From: Arabidopsis thaliana
Taxonomy: Eukaryota; Streptophyta; Magnoliopsida; Brassicales; Brassicaceae
Direction: 5' to 3'
Length of the DNA stretch: 64,000 nt
Assembly (NCBI RefSeq): GCF_000001735.4
Contig: NC_003074.8
Coordinates: 1,302,101-1,366,100, forward strand
A program made the translations under genes and the position numbers. Of the stretch, positions 45,608 to 57,366 are shown piece by piece (the first letter of the stretch is position 1; each line of letters starts with the position of its first letter). The notes beneath the pieces are model-generated. The model was not told the origin of the DNA. It searched no databases and saw only the letters and a program-made list of their open reading frames with translations.

Positions 45608-46966
45608 ATGGCGGGAGTGGCTTGCCAGATATCTATCAGCTCATCTTCGACCTTTAGGGTGAGTCTCTATGGCGATTAGCTTTTCCTTCGCTGAATCGTT
45701 ATGTTTTAGTTCTGGATTTTTGATCTTGCAGAGGGTTAATCAATGGCCACGGTGCTTCTCTGGTTCGCCGGAGAAGAAAACACCAGCTGTTTTGAAGTGG
45801 GCGGTTAGTGGAGTTACTGAATTTCTCCGGTTGATCTCCGGTGCTCCGTCTTCAACCTCCATCGCTACAAATAAGGATCGGTAATCTCGAAAAGCTTTGA
45901 ATTAAGGTTTCTTATTCTCCTCTGTTCGTCGTTAGTCTGGTGGTGGAGATCGATTTGAATACTGGCTGCAGATCAAAGAATGAGGTTACTGCTGGAGATG
46001 TCGATGATGTGATGGGGATTTTGAGATCAGATTATCGAAATTTCTACTTCGTCACTGGTATATGACTCTCGCTGTTCGTCTGCATTGATTCAGTTCAACA
46101 TAGCTAAACTCATGAATCTTTTCCATTTCACATACACTAACTGAAACCAGGAGTCTTGACTTCTGCAATTTACTCGGATGATTGCATCTTCGAGGATCCG
46201 ACTATCAGCTTCCAGGGTAAGGAGTTACAGAATCCTCTTTCTCAGTTTCTTATTCTATAGGTCTATCTGAATCTAGGACAATGTAATCTTCATGCTCGCT
46301 GGTTTTTGTTTGTCAAGCTTGTAGATTGATCAGATCATCAGCTATAAGATCCTGAATGTTGATGTGAGTATAAGTAGTCTCCTTTGTGTCTTCAATTCTG
46401 CAGGTACAGAGCTGTATGAACGCAACTTGAAGTTACTGGTTCCGTTCCTCGAAGATGCATCCATTGAACTGCAAAATATGGAGAAGGTATATAACCTTTG
46501 TGAGATCCTAGTCCCAGATGATTTATGGTCTCAATGTTCTTGTAATCCATTTTGAAACGCAATTGCAGAGTGAGTCGTCCCAAAGAAACTATATACTAGC
46601 GACGTGGAAGCTAAGGTATTCTGATGAAACTTATAAACTTCTTGAGAAAGTGTAGCGACTTTTGCATCTTCTTAATGTTTGTTTCTTGATCAATGTTCAG
46701 AACTTACCTGAAGCTGCCATGGAGACCATTGATATCGATCAACGGGAATACGGTTTATGATCTGGATAAAGACTTCAAAGTAAGAAAAAGACTGAAACCT
46801 TCCACTCTTTCGGTCATAAGATTATTTTCGTGTGTTAAAACCATAAGACTGATCCAGGCACTGGTTTTTGTACAAGATTGTGAGGCATGTCGAGAGCTGG
46901 AATGTCTCTGCGCTAGAAGCAATCGGGCAGATATTCACCGTCAAGTCTTTTCCCTTCCGTGACTAA
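45608..46966 (+). CDS. DUF2358 (NTF2-like) plastid protein, 216 aa
   Basis: Eight exons: 45608-45658, 45732-45880, 45972-46057, 46151-46216, 46404-46486, 46569-46615, 46701-46779, 46877-46966; all GT-AG and in phase. The N-terminus MAGVACQISISSSSTFR is transit-peptide-like. The rest reads DVMGILRSDYRNFYFVTGVL, YSDDCIFEDPTISFQGTELY, LATWKLRTYLKLPWRPLI and a closing HVESWNVSALEAIGQIFTVK, the pattern of DUF2358, a small NTF2-like alpha-beta cone found in plastid proteins. No catalytic role is known. It converges with the HMA-like gene; the stop codons are only 235 bases apart. Position fits At3g04890. Confidence 0.9.
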
Positions 46967-47201
46967 GAGTCTTAAGCACTAAAATTTATACATTTGGCCA
47001 TGGCCCAAACAATATAATGTCTACCAAGTATAGTTGTTAATATGAAAATTCACCAAAATCAACTGTAAGACTTCATTGAGATAGTGTGAAGTTTCCATGA
47101 GGAAAAAAGTTGGATCGTACGATACGAGGATTGGAACAAAAAAGGCATCCTCCTCACACGAAACTAAGAAAAACAGAGTCAAATTGAGGAAGAAGCCCTA
47201 G

Positions 47202-47828
47202 TCACATGATGGAGCAAGGTTGAGGGTTATCATCGCTGAAATAGTTGAAAAGAGAGTCGGATGGTGGAAACCCCAAGTTTTCGTAGTAATCGAAAGGATA
47301 AGGCGCAGGCGGCTTCCTCGGCGTCACCTTTGGCTCCTCGTACTTCAACCTCGGGTTTGTCGGTGGTGCTAACCATCCCGGCAGTCCTCTCGGTGGGGGC
47401 AACGAAAAGGCGGGCATCTGCATCATCGTCGTTGGTCCAGGATACCCAAAACCTCTAAATGTTTCACCTCCTGCTGGACAAGTTTCCACGGGGGTGGTTG
47501 CCGTGACAGGTGGTGCAGGCGGGGATGGTTTATCTTGTGTCTTGTTGGTGGCATAACGTTTAAGCAAGGTGCGGAATCGGGTCTTTGCTGTAGCTGGATC
47601 CTTCTCGTAGGCGTAAAGTTGGGGACTTTGCCCCAATTTTGCGACGGCTTTGATAAGCACCGAAGGTTCTGCTGTGCCACAGACCAAAATCAGACCCTTC
47701 ACCGGGTCTATGGTTATGGCGTAAACTCCTTTTACTTGGCGCAAAAGCTTCTTGACCCGTGAAGGGAAGTCTTCACAACACTGGAGATTCATTTTCAATA
47801 TGCAAATCGGAAAATCCAAATCCTCCAT
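47202..47828 (-). CDS. HMA-like, predicted prenylated protein, 208 aa
   Basis: Single exon from the ATG at 47828; an in-frame TTG lies four codons upstream but no earlier ATG. Residues about 8-75 follow the heavy-metal-associated (HMA) fold: CILKMNLQCCEDFPSRVKKL, VKGVYAITIDPVKGLILVCG. The middle and end are Pro-rich (PSPPAPPVTATTP, PAFSLPPPRGLPG), and the protein ends CSIM, a CaaX farnesylation box. This is the layout of plant HIPP proteins, which attach to membranes and bind metals or partner proteins. The CxxC metal site is not intact here (CCEDF), so metal binding is doubtful. Position fits At3g04900. Confidence 0.85.
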   Translation of the reverse strand: MEDLDFPICILKMNLQCCEDFPSRVKKLLRQVKGVYAITIDPVKGLILVCGTAEPSVLIKAVAKLGQSPQLYAYEKDPATAKTRFRTLLKRYATNKTQDKPSPPAPPVTATTPVETCPAGGETFRGFGYPGPTTMMQMPAFSLPPPRGLPGWLAPPTNPRLKYEEPKVTPRKPPAPYPFDYYENLGFPPSDSLFNYFSDDNPQPCSIM

Positions 47829-48409
47829 TATTGCTTTCAATACGTAGAAGCAACCATATAGTCGATCTTTATCACGGATGCTACTGCAATTGCCTAGCTA
47901 CTACCGCTTTTGAAACGTAACCAGAAAACCAAATGATTTTATATTTTCGAAGAACACTCTTTAATTATCTCAAGAATGTCTCTATCTAGAGTTTAAATCC
48001 GGGTGTTGATTATATTCAAAACCTTAATATTTTGTCAAGAGTTTTGTGTCATTTCGATACAGTTATGGAAGAAAATATATTTTCCTGAATTTCCAATGTT
48101 AATGGCTCCGATTGACTTGGTATATTGTGAGACGAATCAAATCGTAATATCTTCTCATTTAAATACTTAGGAATTAGGATTTAATTTGTCAAGTCAATTT
48201 GGAAATAATTCATAATTAATAGCAAATAAATATTATTTTATAGGGTAATCCAAGTTCAACCTTCTATTGCTGTTGTCGAATCAAACGACCATAGATTCGA
48301 TCATGTGTAATATATAAAGTCATCCCTTGTATCTCAATCAACATCAATATTATAGTGTTATAAAATAGAGATAATCATATACGAAAAATAAACTACATAC
48401 AAAAAAAAA
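47829..48409. other. Spacer between HMA-like and defensin-like genes
   Basis: It is AT-rich, and the two flanking genes diverge from it. A TATA-like TAATATATAAAGT lies at about 48308-48320, roughly 100 bases upstream of the defensin-like start codon. Confidence 0.5.
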
Positions 48410-48889
48410 ATGAAGAGTTTTTTGGTAGCGTTTCTTATTGTGCTCGTCTTCTTCTGTGTTGGTAAGTAAATCATTTCGTTTTTCAACTATCAAATTGACA
48501 TTTTTACATGTATTATTAGTATGCAAGAAATAATTTCATCTAGTAAGTTGCATGATGGCAAGAGAGTAACAAAATGGTTTTTGGCTCAACTTATTTACTT
48601 AAGAAAGTTGATTTAGTTGTTCTTATCTAACCTATAGTCGTTGCGATTCGCTATATTGGTTTCGATAAAAGCTGCAGAGATGAAAATAGGAAATGGATTC
48701 AAAATACATGAAGTACCAGAACCCACAGGAAAATGGTGCGGATATTCGGTGCCGATGAAACCATGCATAAACGATGATCGCGTTAAACGATGTATTGCGG
48801 AAAATACGCATGGCTGGTTGATGGCTACTGGCATGTGCACATCTATCCCAAGCTTAAAGGATTGTTACTGTATGCATCAGTGTCCCTAA
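48410..48889 (+). CDS. Defensin-like cysteine-rich secreted peptide, 87 aa
   Basis: Two exons, 48410-48461 and 48678-48889. Exon 1 encodes a classic signal peptide, MKSFLVAFLIVLVFFCV, and the intron falls just after it, the standard arrangement for plant DEFL/LCR genes. The mature part has seven cysteines at 38, 47, 56, 71, 80, 82 and 86, with the CxC and final C pattern DCYCMHQCP. Eight are usual; the missing one corresponds to the fourth, where Asn60 stands in a CxxxC position. A second acceptor six bases upstream (exon from 48672) is also in frame and would add two residues. DEFL peptides act in defence or pollen-pistil signalling; which applies here is unknown. Position fits At3g04903. 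Confidence 0.85.
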
Positions 48890-51800
48890 TTTCTTTCAGC
48901 ATCCACAATTTTTTTGATTCTTCTTCTACATTTTTAAGAGAAAAGAAACTAATATGAAATACTACAAGTTTTGTTTTTTTAATCCAAATCTCTTTCTTTG
49001 CGCAACTACGCTTTTTTTCTCTTTTTTTTTTACTACGCTTTATATTTGTTTATAGCTTTTAATTAATTGTACCTACTAAATTTCTGAAAGTCAAAGAGAA
49101 AAGCATGCTTTAATACAGTATAATATATTTCTCTTGCTATAAAGATTAAGTAACATTATGGAAAATTACCCTAGATTATATATTTGTGTATATACTTTCA
49201 CACGAAAAGAGAAGAGGAAATCATTTTCTGAATAATTTCTTAGTAATATTTGTGTGATTGGAATGATAGGCTTTACAAACCCAAATGAGAAAAAATGAAT
49301 AATATTTTTTTCAATCACAAAGAGCCTGTTAGTTACAAGGTGTATGTTATTCGGGCTCAAACTTTTAATGGGCTTAAGGCCCAATATTCCTGGCCGAATG
49401 AAATCAGATCCGGTAAACGTAACTGTTTTCCATAACCGTCGTCTGAAGCCAAACCGAACAAACCAAATTAATTGGTTTCATTTCTACATAACGTAAATCA
49501 TTCACGTTTGGGTTTTAATTAATTTATTGTAAGCCCGACTGATTCGATTGTACAGCTTAATTTACAGTTTAATCCCATCTGTAATAATCATGTGTTTGTT
49601 CTTACCAGTTGCTAATATAAGAATTTTTAGCTACTAAAAAGAGAGATGTTGTTTTCTTAGAAGTAAGGTAAATCAACTATGATCTTTCTTATAAATCTTA
49701 CAAGATTTTGACAATCACTCCTATGGCATGAGACATGGCTTTAGTTTAACAATGCAATTATTTATACTTCTTTGACTTGTTTTTTTTTTGTTCCAAGGTT
49801 CTTTTCTTGACCATTGAGTGTATTACTTTCTCAATTATCATTATTCATTAATTTACAAGATTATTAAATGACAATAAAAATAGAAAGTTTGAATTGAGTC
49901 CAGTCTTCTAGATGTATTGGATATTTTCTACACTTGAGACTTGACTATTATATTTAACATTTACAATTTTTTTATATTTGAAGTTTTACATATTTTAATT
50001 AGATTGGTAGAACAAAGAAATCCAAAAAAAAAAAATACAGTCGTAATTTTTATGATTCTTAATCAATTCTACGTCTAATAAATATCGATTTGATGTGTTT
50101 TTTTATATCATCGATAATTATATCGTTACCTACTAATTATGTCCAAGCAGATCATATCAATAATAATCACCATTATTTATTTTGTCAGCTAATCTTTAGT
50201 ATTATTTAATTTGAGACAGATAGTTGGATCCATATGCATAATTAACTATTCGTTAAGTGACAACGAGGCAAATATTGTCAGTTTCTTAGTAAAAACTAAA
50301 GTTGTTTTACTAGTAGTAACTAATTGAGGTTAGGTGATTGCTTTTGGGATTAGCTTACACTGATTATTTCAGTACGGGCAACCACGGATCACCAGCCAAG
50401 TAGTCAAACAAGGTCCGATTTAATCATTAATTAGTCTCTAATTAGTTCTTTTGGCAATCACGTTATTTCTATTCGTTATTGTTAGCATTAGTGCATTACC
50501 AATATTGTTTTTCATATTTTTTGGGGTGGTTGTTCTCTACGTATATCTCTTTCTAGATGATAGTTTATCAAATTCGGTTTGATACCTCGTTCTACCTAGT
50601 TTAGTATTAAAAAAAAATTAGTGTAAAATACAAATGATATTCACAGTTACTTGCATTAACATTAAATAAGAATAGAAAATTAACATCTATCAAACAAAAA
50701 AACTTTATGGTAAAGTAAAATGGTGTGAGAGGAAAAGGCCAAATGGATAAGATTTGTGGTTGGTCTGATTCATTATTCACAACCAACCAAGTCTTTATTT
50801 GCTTCTTTTTTTTTCGTTTAAAAGGCTATGCTGATCGTGCATGTCTTTGTATTCACCCACATGCACATGTGTGTTCTTTCTCTAATATAAGATTGGCCCC
50901 CATCAATCTGTTTATTTCCAAATATTATGATAAATCAAATATTTATACCCTGAATTAAATCAGACTTGATTATAGTTAGTCATATTGCACATGATTCCTG
51001 TTCACTGTACGATATGTAAATTATGTTGATGGATTGTCGTGTAAATGAAATGATGTATGGTCAAGACTCAAGATAGATAACACGAGCAACTTTAACTTAA
51101 CACGTGGCCAAACTAACCTTTGTTGCCTCCTTTGGAACATCTAGTCGACATGCTAATGTATGGTCTCGCTGTCTCCAATCCATTTCAGAATTCTTAAATT
51201 TTGTGTTTTTATTTCCAAGCTTCTATTGGTAACATTTAGTTAGTTATTTGTAACAAAAACGAAAACATGAGTTAGTTATATAGCATTGTTGTTTGATGGT
51301 AGAAGAAGTAGACTAGTCGTTACGATGTAGTTGTATATGTTATAGCGATTGCAATGATTCGTTATAATGATTTTCTTTTTAGATGAATGTCGTCTAATCA
51401 AAATTTTGGTTCCAGTTTTTTTTTACCTTTTTCTAAAAATTAATTTTCCAATAGCGTATATGAAACCAAAATATAAGACGGATACTATAATTCAGATTAA
51501 AAATGTTGTAGCTAATATTTTAGTATGTAAAATCAACACAAAAAGCATGTCAGCAAACAATATTCAAAACTTTATATCTAAAATCTTTCTAAAAAAAAAA
51601 GTAACTTTACCTAAAATATGGTCAAATTCGTAGTGCATTAGGGGATGATACCATTCCCCACCAATGAACGTAATCATAGAACAATGATCATATCCTTTGA
51701 TTTATTCAAACGAACGATGATCATTTCAAAATACTAGAATATCAATTATATAGTTGAAATGATGATGGCATATACGCTAATACAAATGCAATCCGCACAA

Positions 51801-52983
51801 TGGAATAAACGTATGGAACAGTCTATCATTCCCATCACTCAAAAGATACGTACGAGAGAGCACCTTTCTATTTCCTTTTCTAAGATAGCTGAGACCTGAC
51901 ACGATCACATCCACACGAGGCAACCCAATATTCATATATAATTTGTTTTGAATGTTGATTGTTCTAATTGAAATGAAAACCAGTCGAAGTTTTTAATGAC
52001 ATAAACTAAACCTTTATCAGAATATGGTTCTAAATGTAGTAATTTGTTAATCATATCACACAGTTTAGCCGGTAGGGAGAATTTTTTTTCGGCACGTTAT
52101 CTCGATGAGATTCATTATTTTGGTAGGTTCAACATTTATTTCACAACAATACTCCGTCGGCTAATGGAATTATTACTATTTGCAAGCATCATCTTTGTGT
52201 ATAACAAAACAAAACTAAAATCAAAACAAAAGAAAGGTAAAGTAATAGTAACATTTTTGTTTTCTCTAGCTTGTGAATTTGTATAGAATAATCACTAAAA
52301 TGAATCAATCATAATTTTCAAGTATTCAAGTTACTTTTCCACCGAACAATTGTTAATACTACCACAGAATAATTTCCAATAAATAATTGTCGATAGAGGA
52401 CACTAATTATATATACCGTATAAAATAAAATCCGTTGCAATTATTTAGAAGTATGTAAAAAGGTTTAAGGAACAAAAAAAAGGTTCCATAAGAAGAAGAA
52501 GAAAAAAAATGAAGGATAGATATTTGTTTAGTTTATATCCCATTTTTGGACCACCGTTCCCTAAAGAAACGCACACCGTCTTTGTCTTCTCTCACGAGGT
52601 GCTTGTATTTCTCTGTCATCAACCAAAAAAAAAAAACTTCCATTGAACTATTGAAGAGAGAAAAGCTTGGCTTCTCTGTCTTCTAAGCTCAAATCCTCCT
52701 TTTCTCTCTCTCTCTATAGAGTTTGAGTATTTATTAGAATGTAATAATGAGAGAGTCTATACAGATACTGTTCTTATCTACTACATGAGTTTCATTGCCC
52801 TGTTCAACTCCTTTTGTCAGAGAAGAACAAAAACAATAATATGATTATGCAGAAATTGCTATAAGAAGAAACCTAAACTCTCTCCCATTTATTAAAAGAG
52901 AGACGTTTGTATTGGTAGATCTATTCTTATTTTTCCTTTTGGGATTTTTTTATTTGGTTCGTAATTGTGAGATTGAAAGAGAG
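48890..52983. other. 4-kb spacer upstream of WNK1
   Basis: This is the largest spacer in the window, AT-rich throughout, with many short open frames but none with coding character. A G-box/ABRE-like AACACGTGGC lies near 51099-51108. From about 52550 the sequence turns CT-rich (CTCTCTCTCTCT near 52705-52717) and looks like the WNK1 leader, which probably contains an intron. I recognise no transposon. Confidence 0.5.
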
Positions 52984-55957
52984 ATGAACAATCTGAGTTA
53001 TCTTGAACCAGATTACTCTGAGTTTGTTGAAGTTGATCCTACTGGAAGATATGGAAGAGTAATGTTTCCTCCTATCAATCAATCAATCTCAATTATTTTG
53101 TTTGATCTTTTGTTGACTTCATTGTTCTTGTTGTTGCAGTACAATGAAGTTCTTGGTAAAGGAGCTTCAAAGACTGTGTGAGAATCTCTCCCTTCTTCTC
53201 TTCTTTTTCTGCTTCATGTTTCTCTCAAAGTTTGCAGCTTTTTTTTCTTCTGGATCTGGTGATGATTTAAGCCTAATCTGTTGTTCTTTCTTCATAAAGT
53301 TTGTAACTTTTTGTTTTCCCAGTCAAAACCCATTTGTGATCCAACAAATTTGTCCTTACGATTTTTGTGTGTTTTGGATTCATGATTGAATCAAATCCTT
53401 TAAAAGAGGAAATAAAAAAGTTGAGCTTTTGTTTTTTTTTGCTTCATTGAATCACTTCTAGTTTGGTCATTAATTCCCCACAAGAGAAATTTCCAACAAC
53501 TTTGCTTTTTTTGGATCTCTTTATTGCTTTGACTTATACCAAATTCAGATTCTGCAAACAAAAAAACTTCTTTGCTCATACATACATTAATCTTCTTTCT
53601 TTCTTTTGATTTTGTAGTTATAGAGCATTTGATGAATATGAAGGCATAGAAGTAGCATGGAACCAAGTTAAGCTATATGATTTCCTACAAAGCCCTGAGG
53701 ATCTTGAGAGGCTTTACTGTGAGATTCATCTTCTCAAGACTCTAAAACATAAGAACATCATGAAATTCTACACTTCTTGGGTCGATACCGCCAATCGAAA
53801 TATCAATTTCGTCACTGAATTGTTCACTTCTGGCACCTTAAGACAGTAAGATTCTCTTGTAAACATACTTTTCTGTCGTTGGTTTTAGTTTATCTTTAAC
53901 GATAACTTCATTTATGGATACAGATATAGACTCAGACATAAGAGAGTGAACATAAGAGCTATGAAGCATTGGTGCAGACAAATCTTGAGAGGCTTACATT
54001 ATCTTCACAGCCATGATCCTCCTGTGATCCACAGGGATCTCAAATGTGACAACATTTTCGTTAACGGGAATCAAGGAGAGGTCAAGATTGGAGATCTTGG
54101 CCTTGCTGCTATTTTAAGAAAGTCCCATGCTGCTCACTGCGTCGGTACTATATGCAAATCCAAATCATATCCTTTCTGCTTTTTAGCTGAGTTTCTTTGT
54201 TTCTGATTGTGTAAAGTTTTGATCTTTTGTTAGGGACTCCTGAGTTCATGGCACCTGAAGTTTACGAAGAAGCATATAACGAATTGGTTGATATATACTC
54301 GTTCGGTATGTGTATTTTGGAGATGGTTACGTTTGATTACCCGTACAGTGAGTGTACTCATCCTGCTCAGATCTACAAGAAAGTTATGTCGGTGAGACTC
54401 TCCGATTACTAAAACACTAAGATAAAAAAGCTTCATCTCTTTCTGTTTCAAAAGGCTAAAAGTTCGGTTTCAGGGCAAGAAACCGGATGCATTGTACAAG
54501 GTGAAAGACCCCGAGGTTAAATGTTTCATTGAGAAATGCTTGGCCACCGTATCGCTTAGAGTCTCTGCTCGTGAGTTACTAGATGACCCTTTTCTCCGTA
54601 TAGACGATGGTGAGTTTGATTTAAGATCAGTTGATATGGAAGATTCGGTCGGGCCACTCTATAGGCAGCCGCACCATCTTCCTGACTACTACAATTACCC
54701 GTCGAATAGTAGCTCTTTGAATCGTCAGTACTCAAATGGCAACTACCCGTCGAATAGTAGCTCATTGAATCGTCAGTACTCAAATGGTTATAATAGTCAT
54801 CACGAGTATCAGAATGGATGGGCGTATAATCCAGCTGAGACAGAGGAGACTCACGGCATCGAGCTCTTTGAATCTCGAAACAATGATGATCAAGAAGAAG
54901 AAAAGAAATCTGGTAATGTTGACATAACCATCAAAGGGAAGAGGAGAGATGATGGTGGCTTGTTCTTGCGTCTTAGGATCGCTGACAAAGAAGGTAACAA
55001 TATTCTCTTTATCTTTTCCTTGTTTCATAACCTATGAAGAAGAGTGGAAAAAATGCAGTTTCTTTCATTTGATTCATGGACTGGTTTGTTGCAGGACGTG
55101 TCCGAAACATTTACTTCCCATTTGACATTGAGACGGACACCGCATTGAGCGTTGCAACAGAGATGGTAGCGGAACTGGATATGGACGATCATGGAGTCAC
55201 AAAAATAGCCAACATGATTGACGGTGAGATATCTTCTCTTGTACCTAGTTGGAGACCGGGACCTGAATTCGAAGAATGTCTTGCGGCTGCGGCGGCGGCA
55301 AATGCTGCGAGCATTTGCAACAACTGCGTATCAAACCGCACCTCAATGGGCTCGGTGATGGATTTCCTGAGAACCAATCCTGGGGCAAATGTGATACAAT
55401 GTTGCAGAAACGGGTGCGGTGAGACTCATGGTCGGTTTGAAGAGATCACGATCAGAGAAACCGAGGTTCGTCTTAGAGAGCTATGGAAGCTGCAGCAACA
55501 GCAAGAAAGCCGCGAGCTAAGCTCGATAGATTCAGGCCATAACCATTCCGAAGAAGAGGAGGAAGAAGAGGTGCTATACGAAGACCCCGAAAACATGTTT
55601 TCTTGCGAGGCAGGTAACGAGATAAACCATATATCGGGTTCTGGATCGTTCTCGTTTATGCCATCTAAATACTGCGATGAGCCATCCGAAAAAACCGAAA
55701 ATCAGGTCCAACAAGAGTTGAGATGGCTTAAAGCCAAATGCCAAATTGAGCTTAGAGATATTCAGGATGAACAACTAAAAACCCGGTGGCCGGAATCCGG
55801 AGAAGAGGTGGAAATTTCTCCGAAAGACGGGTTCTTGGGTTCGGTTTCCGGGTTAGGAAGAGAAGAAGATACGGTGAAAGAGATGTTTGGAGAAAGATTG
55901 GTACCAAAGTGTCTGAAAAGAACAACTTCACTTCCTGTTGATGCCATTGATTCTTGA
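52984..55957 (+). CDS. WNK1: WNK (with-no-lysine) protein kinase, 700 aa
   Basis: Seven exons: 52984-53058, 53140-53177, 53618-53845, 53924-54144, 54234-54391, 54474-54993, 55095-55957; all GT-AG, 700 aa. The catalytic Lys is absent from strand 3 ([13 protein letters not shown]) and a Lys sits in the glycine loop instead (GKGASKTVY, Lys36), the WNK hallmark. HRDLK is at 150-154, DLG replaces DFG at 171-173, and [13 protein letters not shown] forms the activation segment. An OSR1-like PF2 region follows ([32 protein letters not shown]). Plant WNK1 phosphorylates the clock protein APRR3 and is itself clock-controlled (established). A 16-residue segment is tandemly repeated in the linker. The tail ends with a coiled Glu/Gln-rich part. 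Position fits At3g04910. Confidence 0.97.
54693..54788 (+). repeat. 48-bp in-frame tandem duplication in WNK1
   Basis: Two adjacent 48-base units (54693-54740 and 54741-54788) differ at only a few third-position bases and encode [16 protein letters not shown] twice. The unit length is a multiple of three, so the frame is kept. It lies in the linker between the kinase and PF2-like regions, where length variation is tolerated. Confidence 0.95.
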
Positions 55958-56833
55958 TTACATTCTGTTTCTTCATGTATACATACATATTGTTTCCTAT
56001 TATAAAGACTTTTACAGTGTAACAAGAACAACACACAAGTATACTTAAGAGATCCTCTTCAAATTCTTTTGGGGTTATTTGTACAATAATACCCTTCAAT
56101 CTAATAACTTCAAAATGCAATACGATTATAATTTTTTTTATTACTGATTACTTGAAAATTTTCGTTTCTAGCAAGTTGTTTTAAAATCTTTTCAGCATTG
56201 ACATACTATAGCAAATGATAATAATTGATGACAAGCAATAATGATAGCAAATTATTGAGCGATGTGAAGTCAGCAATCAGTTTCGGAATAAAACTTCGGA
56301 CAATAAAATTACTCAAAAGTACATTAATAACTTTAATAAAGAAAAACCAAAAAAAACAAATGAATTAGTGTCTACTATGTTCTTAAAACACTTTGGATAA
56401 TGCAAAGAGAAATCGAATGAGAAAAATAAAAAAGGAAAAAAGTGACAAAAATAGTCAATTATAAGAGTAACCCCACATCAGCACAACGCCATGTTCCATT
56501 GCCGACCAATCAACTAGAAATTTGGGTTCATCCACATGCCTTTGTATTTATTTTTCATCAAAAATATGAGATATATATTGTATTAAATATAACATGGTTG
56601 GTTTGTCGTTACTATGTGATTATTATAGGAAATGGTTGGACATTTTCAATATGACCTTTTTTTTTCTTCCATATACTAGAAAACGATTCTTCAAATAGAG
56701 ACAGAAAATATTATCTCAAGCTTTATGACAAAATGGAAAATAAAAATATCACACGCATCTAATTTTTTTACAATCACGTGTGATTTGATGCTGTAAGCCC
56801 TATATATTATATTACAAGTTATAAGTTATTGTC

Positions 56834-56880
56834 CAGGGGCGGATCTACTATCAGAGGAGGGTGGGCACGTGCCCCATGCT
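56834..56880 (+). mobile_element. Possible hAT-like transposon end (fragment)
   Basis: The motif CAGGGGCGGATCTACTATC begins abruptly in AT-rich DNA and is followed by the palindrome GGGCACGTGCCC (about 56863-56874). CAGGGGCGGA openings are characteristic of terminal repeats of some plant hAT elements (recollection). I find no matching inverted end downstream within about 1.5 kb and no transposase, so this would be a truncated non-autonomous remnant. Confidence 0.35.
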
Positions 56881-57345
56881 AAATTTTGAAAAAACATAAT
56901 TGATCATTATACATTTAGTTACCATAATTCATTTGGTAATAAGAATTCATTTAGTGCCCCATACAATATTAAAATGTTGAGATCGATTCCCTTCTGTAGT
57001 TTTTTGTTTTGCTTTTTTCTTTAATTTTTTTTTTTTGTTTGTTGCTACATCCGATACATCTTTTTGTTTAGTTGTTTCTTACATTTTGTTGTTTCTTTTA
57101 AATAGTTGCATTTTTTTTGTTTTACTTTTCTTCTTAATTTTTCTAAGTAACTGTAAAACTTTGCTTTTTTTCTTTAATTAATCTTTCGTATTCCAATTTA
57201 ACTTTTGATAAACTTTTAAGATATGTTTCTATATTGTAAAATTAGTAACTACACTTCAATTATATATTTTGTGTAAACTAGTAAATTAGTAAAAATACAA
57301 TTTTTGTTTGCAGTTTATTTAATATTTATGGTTGAAATTTGTGAA

Positions 57346-57366
57346 ATATATATATATATATATATG
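57346..57366. repeat. TA dinucleotide microsatellite
   Basis: About ten tandem TA units, followed shortly by a second AT-rich TATA run (57372-57384). Simple repeat in intergenic DNA. Confidence 0.85.
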
